A stretch of DNA of 11,199 nt from Bacillota bacterium (lineage in GTDB: Bacteria; Bacillota; Bacilli; Alicyclobacillales; SLC66). The stretch covers positions 1 through 11,199 of the forward strand of contig JAJZZT010000026.1 of NCBI GenBank assembly GCA_021797415.1, in the 5' to 3' direction. This document shows positions 5,477 to 11,199 of the stretch, one piece after another (the stretch's first letter is position 1; each line of letters begins with the position of its first letter). Under the pieces are notes generated by a model. The model was not told the origin of the DNA. It did no database searches and saw only the letters and a list, made by a program, of their open reading frames with translations. A program made the position numbers and the translations under genes.

Positions 5477-7933
5477 TCAATATAACTTCGAACGTTTTTT
5501 GGGTGCATCGTCGCTCAATTCGTCTTCATCCGCCCAACCAGCCGATTCCAAATACTTCTCCAACCTTTTTTCCACGAACTGCGCATCCTGCCCCAACTCT
5601 TTTTGCATATCGCGGCCCATGCGTTTTAGGTCCTCGCGACGCTGATTCAACAACGGTTTGTCGGAAAATGGTACCACCACAGCGTTTTCGCCATAGCCGT
5701 CATAGGTTTCAGGCGGATTCGCCCATGTTTCCACCGATGTGCCTCCCCCATCGATGATGCTATAGACCGCCGCCACGTTCGTGGGAAGTTTTCGTAAGTA
5801 CTCGGCAGAAAACGAGCGTTGTGATAGCTCGGATACGACAGGGGCACCGTTTAATCCCTGCCGTAAGGAGATAACGGTCTGCACGTTATCCAAAATTTCC
5901 TTTTTGATCTCACTGGTGAGTTGTTCTATGCTCTGCGTGATCATCCCCAGAGCCAGCCCGAATTTCCGGTCTTCTCGAATGATTTGTCGCATGATCGGAG
6001 TTTGCGCACGATGGCATTCGTCAACCAGCAGATAGTGAACCATCGACGTGTCCTGCGGTCGTTTTTGCGCTATCCAGTGATAATGTTCAATGAGACTTCC
6101 TGCAAACAGATCCATCGCCTGCTCCCCCAGGGCACTCACGCCAATTAACAAAATATGACCGCAGTCCATCCACTCCCGAACCCGAAATGCCCAATCGGGT
6201 TGTCCGAATACCATGCGGGCGGCGCCTTTCGAAAACGGATCGATTCGATTTTCGACCGGCTCAAACACGGCGGGATTTTTTGCTACCGTATCGAAATCCC
6301 TCTCCCAGAACTGACGCATCATAAGTGACAGATCGTTTTGCTTGGCGCGGGTCACTACCATCTCCCGGGACCGTTCGTCTTTCAGAAGCTGCGGGATACC
6401 CAATAGAACATGAGGAATGGAATCGGTTTTAAGCGTTTCCACCGCGTTCCGAATCATCCGATTGGAACGGATGGCGTTGCTGTTTTCTTGGTTGAGTAGC
6501 GCCAGAATGCCGTCGGTCTCCAGCACATGGAAGAAGTTCATCGGAACAGGAAGATCCGCGTTGGAAAACGACACGTAATGAACCTTTTTCCAACGCGGGT
6601 CGTCTGGACCGTCCAGCACTTTTGCAATATGCGACAATAGAATCACCGCCGTGGAATCAGCCGGATCAAATAGGGTGAATCCCGGCTGCGGGTTCTCATC
6701 CGTCCCCCCTTTCCACGGTTCCAACATGCTGTCGATCATGGTTGTGAGCGTGGTGGACTTACCAGAACCCGTCATACCCGTCAGGACAAAATGCGATTTC
6801 AACTGTTCGGAAGGAAGGCGGATCTCCCGCGCCTCTTGAGCCGGGTGCCGTAAAAAGCCTACGACTACCCCATCGTTAAACTCCTGCTTGTTCAGCGTTC
6901 TCGCATGTTCCCGTATCGTCTCCATACCCTCGACCTCCCCTGGAGCAGGTACATGCACCCACATCGCCAACTCCGGCGCCGATAACATCATCGTCGCCTT
7001 TCTTCGGGATTCGGTCAGACGGTTCAAATCGGCAAAATGCCGCATGGCCGCCAACACGCTTTGAAATGCGGCGCGCGGGTTCGGATGGATTCCGTATAAG
7101 GCCAGTTCAATCTTCACTTGAAACAGGTGGTGGATATCGTGAAACCGTTCGGCAATCGCCTCCATCTGCCTCGTCTCGTGCGGGAGGAGACCCGCCTTGA
7201 CCGCGCGTTGTTGTTGACTCTGTTCTTGCAGGGGAGATGTCGGCCTTGGCGCCGCCTTTTTTTGTGCTTTTGTGCCGAACAACGCCTCGCCCAGTCCTTG
7301 TCCAAGCTCCTCCGCCAAATCTTTCCCCACCCCGCCGAAACCGTTGGCATTCGAGCGAACCGACGGCCGGTACTTCTCGTGCTCTTTTCGCAAGTCGGAC
7401 AGGTAACGGTGGGTGTCTGCCGGCGAGAATGAAATACGCAGTTCTGTATTGGGATCCATGGCCCGAATCACCGCGGGAAGCAGATCCGTTTTCCCTCCTA
7501 CGGTGAACGGCAAAAACGCACTCTCCGCCTGTACATGAAACCGCGAAGTGGGTTTCTCGTTGCAAGGATCGCGCTCATGCCATTCGAGTGTCGGTGGCAG
7601 GTTGCTTTGAATTCCTCTCAGCCGATCATTCGGCGCATCCAGGTAGAAACGCACGGATCCCTTGTTGTCCTTGACGATCCGAAAGACGAACTCCGCCTGT
7701 CCGTATGCGGCCCATTCGCTTTTAGGACGACCAAAATCAAGAAACGTGGCGATCCACCGCTCTGCCTCATCCAAACGGTGTTCGTGGGAATCCTTGGGCA
7801 GCAGCCACCGGTCTTTGCGCACGGCGTTTTTCGAATCCCCACGCATCCGGCCGTGCGCCGCCCGCAGGACGCCGTAACCGATGCCTCCCGCCGCCACCAA
7901 GCCGGCAACTTGTAGGGCGTCCACATAAATCAC
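5477..7933 (-). CDS. membrane-anchored HerA/TraG-type DNA-translocase ATPase, 818 aa
   Basis: GTG start at 7933 with AGGAAAG six bases upstream, overlapping the stop of the RadC-like gene. Residues about 6-26 (ALQVAGLVAAGGIGYGVLRAA) are a membrane anchor. Residues 40-330 form an unassigned N-terminal region with a polar linker (about 195-250). The RecA-like core has Walker A GMTGSGKST at 386-394 and FTLFDPADS at 419-427 (equivalent of 'DPkGd'). Walker B is YLLVDECHRA at 634-643, and the glutamine strand ALGMITQS at 661-668. The C-terminus ends in a charged tail EDELSDDAPKKRSKLY. This layout is typical of conjugative coupling proteins and HerA-like translocases that move DNA through a membrane channel. 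Whether it serves conjugation or drives pilin secretion is not decided by the sequence. Its last 22 residues are duplicated as a remnant at 3250-3318. Confidence 0.9.
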   Translation of the reverse strand: MIYVDALQVAGLVAAGGIGYGVLRAAHGRMRGDSKNAVRKDRWLLPKDSHEHRLDEAERWIATFLDFGRPKSEWAAYGQAEFVFRIVKDNKGSVRFYLDAPNDRLRGIQSNLPPTLEWHERDPCNEKPTSRFHVQAESAFLPFTVGGKTDLLPAVIRAMDPNTELRISFSPADTHRYLSDLRKEHEKYRPSVRSNANGFGGVGKDLAEELGQGLGEALFGTKAQKKAAPRPTSPLQEQSQQQRAVKAGLLPHETRQMEAIAERFHDIHHLFQVKIELALYGIHPNPRAAFQSVLAAMRHFADLNRLTESRRKATMMLSAPELAMWVHVPAPGEVEGMETIREHARTLNKQEFNDGVVVGFLRHPAQEAREIRLPSEQLKSHFVLTGMTGSGKSTTLTTMIDSMLEPWKGGTDENPQPGFTLFDPADSTAVILLSHIAKVLDGPDDPRWKKVHYVSFSNADLPVPMNFFHVLETDGILALLNQENSNAIRSNRMIRNAVETLKTDSIPHVLLGIPQLLKDERSREMVVTRAKQNDLSLMMRQFWERDFDTVAKNPAVFEPVENRIDPFSKGAARMVFGQPDWAFRVREWMDCGHILLIGVSALGEQAMDLFAGSLIEHYHWIAQKRPQDTSMVHYLLVDECHRAQTPIMRQIIREDRKFGLALGMITQSIEQLTSEIKKEILDNVQTVISLRQGLNGAPVVSELSQRSFSAEYLRKLPTNVAAVYSIIDGGGTSVETWANPPETYDGYGENAVVVPFSDKPLLNQRREDLKRMGRDMQKELGQDAQFVEKRLEKYLESAGWADEDELSDDAPKKRSKLY

Positions 7934-7941
7934 CAGCTTTC

Positions 7942-9039
7942 CTAACGCAAGATGAGATTTTCATACAACGAATATCCACCAGAACTCTGCGTCTGTATGG
8001 CGTCCACCAGCCTGGCGTTAAGCACCGTAGCCATCGGTTGAAATTTCCTAGCGATAGCGACGAACTCCTCACGATCGAAGCCGTCGTCCGCGACCAGAAA
8101 ACAGCTTGCCGCGTTTCCCATGACCAATGCTCGTGTGTTTTGAGAAAAGTCGTCGCTGGAAAACGGCGAGACGGAAACCGTTTCGTGTTTGGTGTTGGTG
8201 CAGATCAAATAGACACCCTTCTTGTCATGTCGAAAGATCTCCGCGTTTGCGTAGTGCGCCACGTCCTGAGAACTGCGAAAAGCTACCTTCTCAATATCCC
8301 CGGCGCGCTGCGAGGTGTCGTACAGGGGGATGCTACGCTTTTCTGCCGGCGCACCCAGGGTTCCCGTTTGAGGGCGCGTGCCGTCGGACGGGAGGAATAC
8401 ATATTTTTTGTCGCCAACAATCGCCTGGCCTGCGAATTCGATCCCAAACGCCCGTGAAGCGTCGTAGATATTTTTGGTTACACCGAAATCCGCTTCACTC
8501 GGTTCCGGATTCCCGGAAGGATGATTGTGCAGCACGTAGAATTTTTTCGCGCCCAAGAGGAAGGGCACCTTGAGAATTTCGCGCGGCGTGGCGAACGAAG
8601 CGTCGATGGACCCCACAGATACGCACTGCGTACCGATCAGATTATCATCCTCATCGCAGCAGGCGACAAAGAGCTTTTCTCGATCAGAACGCGCAATGTC
8701 CCGAAACAAGCTCGCCAACTCTTGTCCGTTGCTTACTTTCGTTCCGTAGACCGCGTAGCTCCCCACTTGCTCCACCACTATTCTCGATCCCTCTCTCTCA
8801 AAATGCGCAGGTGGTGAGGAAACAGGTTGCTCCCACTGTTGTTGGCGGTTCCGAATGGCGACGTGTTCTGCAATGAAACGCTCCCAATACTCGTCGCCAA
8901 GGACGCGAAACGCTTTGCCGCCAGTACCGGACATTCCCGCCATGCCGCGAATCTTTTTGGCACACGAGGGGCCGACTCCGCGACTCACGCTCGGCTCTTT
9001 TCTGAGGGTTCGATGGCACACCAAACATGAGACTGCCAT
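7942..9039 (-). CDS. RadC-like JAB-domain protein with N-terminal zinc knuckle, 365 aa
   Basis: The start chosen is ATG 9039, ten bases after AAGGGGAG; the longer GTG start at 9075 would put this site inside the gene. N-terminus: C5-x2-C8-x-R10-x-L12, S17, G21-x-G23, C26, a DUF6011-like knuckle. Residues about 88-215 match the RadC JAB/MPN domain: SLFRDI, EKLFVACCDEDDNLIGTQ, VGSIDASFATPREI, and the metal-binding HNHPSGNPEPSEAD (H171, H173, S175, D184). RadC-like proteins are common on mobile elements and often sit near antirestriction genes; their activity is still unclear. The remaining 150 residues are not recognised; they may be a substrate or partner domain. The gene ends eight bases before the ATPase start, so the two are coupled. 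Confidence 0.87.
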   Translation of the reverse strand: MAVSCLVCHRTLRKEPSVSRGVGPSCAKKIRGMAGMSGTGGKAFRVLGDEYWERFIAEHVAIRNRQQQWEQPVSSPPAHFEREGSRIVVEQVGSYAVYGTKVSNGQELASLFRDIARSDREKLFVACCDEDDNLIGTQCVSVGSIDASFATPREILKVPFLLGAKKFYVLHNHPSGNPEPSEADFGVTKNIYDASRAFGIEFAGQAIVGDKKYVFLPSDGTRPQTGTLGAPAEKRSIPLYDTSQRAGDIEKVAFRSSQDVAHYANAEIFRHDKKGVYLICTNTKHETVSVSPFSSDDFSQNTRALVMGNAASCFLVADDGFDREEFVAIARKFQPMATVLNARLVDAIQTQSSGGYSLYENLILR

Positions 9040-9084
9040 TTGTGTTTCGCTCCCCTTTCGTTTCGGCAGGGACACCCGCGCCTG

Positions 9085-9687
9085 TCACCTCCAATGCGGC
9101 GTAAACATCCCCGCCTGCTTCTTGTACTCTTCATAAAGCGGGAACACGCGGGACAAAACCCGCTCCTCCGCCTTGGCGCGAAGGGTCAACGTGAGCACAA
9201 AGACGACAAACGTCAGCCAGTACAATCCTTCGTTCCAAATCAGCGCCTGCCCGAAGAAGGCAAGAAAATAGGCGGTGTACAACGGATGGCGCATGTACCG
9301 ATACAGCCCCCGCCGCACCAGCTTTCGCGCCTCGGGGAGTTGCGTAAAGGCGGTATTCAGCAACAACAGCGCCCATAACTCCAGTACGAATGCGCACAGA
9401 ATGAGCCCGTTTCCTGCGGCTGCCCGCCACATGGGAACCCATTCGCGCGTCGCCAAGAAATCGGTGGACAACAAAGGAAACAGCATGATAAAGATCGCGG
9501 CTGCCCAGCCCCACAGGTCGGTCGAGACGGCAAGCGGTTTATGCCCTGTCGTATAGGAAAGAAACACCAGTTCCAAGAGCGCAAACATCGAAAACAGCCA
9601 CACCCCCGCCCGCACTGCGGCCATCAGCAGCGCCGCATTGACACCAATGGCGCACAGCTGGACAAAGATTCGCAAGGTGTCGCGCAT
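9085..9687 (-). CDS. ICMT/phospholipid-methyltransferase-type membrane protein, 200 aa
   Basis: ATG 9687 overlaps the TGA of the diguanylate cyclase gene, and AGGAGG precedes it by nine bases. About four or five hydrophobic segments are visible (9-25, 30-45, 59-73, 92-112, 140-170). The C-terminal part carries the family signature: VRRGLYRYMRHPLYTAYF (RHP at 133-135), then the segment RAKAEERVL and LYEEYKKQAGMFTPHW. This corresponds to the SAM-binding half of isoprenylcysteine carboxyl methyltransferase and bacterial phospholipid N-methyltransferase relatives. The natural substrate in such operons is unknown; methylating a lipid or a membrane protein of the pilin-like system is one possible inference. 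The 45-base gap to the RadC-like gene carries only its ribosome binding site. Confidence 0.85.
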   Translation of the reverse strand: MRDTLRIFVQLCAIGVNAALLMAAVRAGVWLFSMFALLELVFLSYTTGHKPLAVSTDLWGWAAAIFIMLFPLLSTDFLATREWVPMWRAAAGNGLILCAFVLELWALLLLNTAFTQLPEARKLVRRGLYRYMRHPLYTAYFLAFFGQALIWNEGLYWLTFVVFVLTLTLRAKAEERVLSRVFPLYEEYKKQAGMFTPHWR

Positions 9688-9697
9688 CAAAACGACC
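9683..9697. repeat. leader repeat, copy 2 (ICMT-type gene)
   Basis: Exact 15-base match to 5348-5362, again spanning the start codon and the TGATG stop-start region. Here the TGA is the genuine stop of the diguanylate cyclase gene. Confidence 0.7.
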
Positions 9698-10397
9698 CTC
9701 CTTTTCCTGCGCCGGCGATGCTTTGATTCCGTCCTCCGGTTTTGGCGGCATACAAAGCCGCGTCAATACGGGCGATCAACTCCTCGCCGGATTCTTCTTG
9801 ATCCCACAGACCGTAGCCGATGCTGCAGGTCTTGTGCAGCACGTAGGGAAACGCCGCATGTTCGACGACTTTTCGCATCCGCTCGGCAACTCGTTCGACA
9901 AGAAACAACGAATCCACGCCACAAACGAGCAACACAAATTCCTCACCGCCGTAGCGACACAGCAGATCGTTTTTGCGGATCGTCATCTGCAAAACGGCCG
10001 CCAAATGCCGCAAGACCGCATCGCCTGCCAGATGGCCGTGCGTATCGTTGACTTCTTTGAAGTGATCCATATCGATCATCAACAAGCCGAACGATTTTTG
10101 ATTGACCATCCACTCGTTGATCGTTGCGAGCAAAAAGCGTTTGTTGTACAGACCGGTCGGAGCATCCTGATCTCGATGGATTTCCAGTTGCCTGGACAAG
10201 CGAACCACTTGGAAGGAGAGTGCCGCGGCGATCGCCAGTGCGCCAACCCATAGGCCGAAAAACAAGATGGATTGGAAGCTTGGCCTATGCATCACCATCC
10301 GCGCAAACCAGATGAGCGCCAGCAGGCACCCCAGCGACCCAACCCCGCTAAGAACCACCATCTTCCCTTGCATGGAGTGGATCATCCTTTTTTTCAC
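9687..10397 (-). CDS. membrane diguanylate cyclase with GGEEF and inhibitory site, 236 aa
   Basis: The GTG start at 10397 overlaps the stop of the pilin-like gene (GTGA), with GGGGGA eight bases upstream. Two membrane helices are visible (about 13-34 and 43-63), with almost no domain outside the membrane. The GGDEF domain runs from about 75 to 230: APTGLYNKRF, LLMIDMDHFKEVND (metal-binding D109), GHLAGDAVLR, CRYGGEEFVLLV (active site 150-154) and IDAALYAAKTGGRNQ. RKND at 141-144, five residues before GGEEF, fits the RxxD inhibitory site for c-di-GMP feedback. It should convert two GTP to c-di-GMP. It lacks a soluble sensor domain. Position between pilin-like and ATPase genes suggests local control of surface structure or transfer by c-di-GMP. 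Confidence 0.92.
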   Translation of the reverse strand: MKKRMIHSMQGKMVVLSGVGSLGCLLALIWFARMVMHRPSFQSILFFGLWVGALAIAAALSFQVVRLSRQLEIHRDQDAPTGLYNKRFLLATINEWMVNQKSFGLLMIDMDHFKEVNDTHGHLAGDAVLRHLAAVLQMTIRKNDLLCRYGGEEFVLLVCGVDSLFLVERVAERMRKVVEHAAFPYVLHKTCSIGYGLWDQEESGEELIARIDAALYAAKTGGRNQSIAGAGKGGSF

Positions 10398-10879
10398 GGA
10401 GTGTTCCCCCAGGCGGACAACTGGACCATCCCCGCAGGACTGGGTTCCTGATGATTCAAAATACCGCCCATCCAGTCGGAGAACCATGGCACCGTCACCG
10501 CACCCGAGATCTGTACCTCAACCACGCCGTTTTGGATGCTCACATTTTCGTAGGCGATCGTCGTCCCATGGATCGCCACGGGCTGTCCGCCCACCGTGTT
10601 GGCGGGATTGGCAACCATTTTGGAAGTAATCGGCGTCAAATCGGCGATAAGCGCGGTGGTCGCCGCCAGATTCACGACGCTGCCCAGGCCATTGCCGGTG
10701 GAAAAACCGCCGCCGGCGCCGACGTTTTGAATCACCGATTGCCCAGACCACGCCGCTTGCTGCACCGCATTTTGCGCCGCGTCCCCGAGCGTGTGTTGCA
10801 CGCCTGCCGTTCCGCTCAAAAGGAGCAGACTCACTCCAAGCAGCGAAAAGGCAAACAGCCAGAACACATCACGCATCAT
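10394..10879 (-). CDS. pilin-like (TadE-type) membrane protein, 161 aa
   Basis: ATG 10879 (or the adjacent ATG 10876) follows GGAGGCGGAG; a longer frame from 10933 would run through the upstream micro-protein gene. Residues about 3-23 (RDVFWLFAFSLLGVSLLLLSG) form one hydrophobic N-terminal segment after a short basic start. A helix follows (AQNAVQQAAWSGQSVI), then a strand-rich, low-charge C-terminal region with GVVEVQISGAVTVPWFSDW. This is the shape of TadE/TadG-like minor pilins: N-terminal helix, small extracytoplasmic domain. No processing motif (G-x5-E) is clear, so classification is by shape and by the similar neighbour upstream. It overlaps the micro-protein gene by 11 bases and the cyclase gene by four. 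Confidence 0.65.
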   Translation of the reverse strand: MMRDVFWLFAFSLLGVSLLLLSGTAGVQHTLGDAAQNAVQQAAWSGQSVIQNVGAGGGFSTGNGLGSVVNLAATTALIADLTPITSKMVANPANTVGGQPVAIHGTTIAYENVSIQNGVVEVQISGAVTVPWFSDWMGGILNHQEPSPAGMVQLSAWGNTP

Positions 10880-10961
10880 CTCCGCCTCCAAAACGCGCAG
10901 TAAGCCAGATCGAGCCCGCGCCCATGAACACAATCACGATCGCCCAGATCATCGGATTCAT
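10869..10961 (-). CDS. membrane micro-protein, 30 aa
   Basis: ATG 10961 lies three bases after the stop of the upstream pilin-like gene, with GGGGGTTAGG as ribosome binding site. The protein is essentially one hydrophobic helix (MIWAIVIVFMGAGSIWL) followed by TARFGGGDDA. Its 3' end overlaps the next gene's ribosome binding site and start, which implies coupled translation. No family is recognised; a small stabilising subunit of the pilin-like complex is possible. Confidence 0.6.
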   Translation of the reverse strand: MNPMIWAIVIVFMGAGSIWLTARFGGGDDA

Positions 10962-10964
10962 CGC

Positions 10965-11199
10965 CTAACCCCCAAAGAACGTGTCATTCGTATAGCTTTC
11001 CGTCGCCTGCAGCAAAAAGGACGCGGCCAACCCGTGCGGGTCGCCCACCAGGCCGCCCACGTTGGTCAGAAATGTGGGCATCGTATAGCGCACCGTCACC
11101 GAGATGACCGGCGCGGTGACGGCGCTTTGCGCATTGCTGGAAATGACCGCAAGACTCTGGCCATTCCAAGCGGTCGGCAGTCCCTCTTGGGTCAGCGCG
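10965..11199 (-). CDS. pilin-like (TadE-type) protein, C-terminal part only
   Basis: The 5' end lies outside the window; 77 codons and the TAG stop are visible. The fragment has alternating strands (SLAVISSNAQSAVTAPVISV and VTVRYTMPTFLTN), then a helix-like tail LAASFLLQATESYTNDTFFGG. The block TVRYTMPTFLTNVGGLVGD resembles TVPWFSDWMGGILN in the downstream pilin-like protein. Both fit the C-terminal pattern of TadE-type proteins. Assignment is tentative without the N-terminus. Confidence 0.55.
   Translation of the reverse strand, partial: ALTQEGLPTAWNGQSLAVISSNAQSAVTAPVISVTVRYTMPTFLTNVGGLVGDPHGLAASFLLQATESYTNDTFFGG

Overview
The window looks like part of an integrated mobile element or plasmid from a Gram-positive bacterium. 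The host is probably a moderately GC-rich member of the Bacillota; this rests on strong GGAGG-type ribosome binding sites, frequent GTG/TTG starts and Replic_Relax-like and DUF6011-like modules, and I cannot name the species. No rRNA, tRNA, CRISPR array, transposase or integrase is visible. No gene-free stretch exceeds 300 bases.

Layout, following transcription of the minus strand from the right edge leftwards. (1) 11199-5477 is one tightly packed operon: a partial pilin-like (TadE-type) protein, a 30-residue membrane micro-protein, a second pilin-like protein, a membrane GGDEF diguanylate cyclase, an ICMT-type methyltransferase, a RadC/JAB-domain protein with an N-terminal zinc knuckle, and an 818-residue membrane-anchored HerA/TraG-type ATPase. 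A hairpin terminator follows at 5427-5457. Most junctions overlap or lie within a few bases. (2) 5352-3408 holds two genes: a small tRNA-guanine-transglycosylase-like (DpdA-like) TIM-barrel enzyme and an ArdC-type antirestriction/metallopeptidase protein, followed by a second, similar terminator. (3) At 3318-3250 lies a 22-codon remnant of the ATPase C-terminus, broken by an in-frame stop. (4) One plus-strand gene, 2204-3253, stands against the flow: a membrane-anchored beta-barrel protein fused to a GNAT acetyltransferase with a cysteine-rich tail. (5) 2133-1 carries two membrane micro-proteins, a TraG/HerA-like protein with no recognisable Walker motifs, a ribbon-helix-helix-like protein, and a partial Replic_Relax-like winged-helix protein.

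Taken together, the minus-strand genes suggest a DNA-transfer or surface-filament machine (ATPase, pilin-like proteins), a c-di-GMP enzyme in the same operon, plasmid-type maintenance proteins, and genes that could protect incoming DNA (ArdC, RadC-like, TGT-like). The most unusual points are the TM/beta-barrel/GNAT protein; the TGT-like gene next to ArdC; the Walker-less ATPase paralogue; and several signs that segment 3250-5400 is an old, partly decayed duplicate of operon 5477-10400. Those signs are the ATPase tail remnant, a shared leader sequence, and identically spaced zinc knuckles in the RadC-like and ArdC-like proteins.
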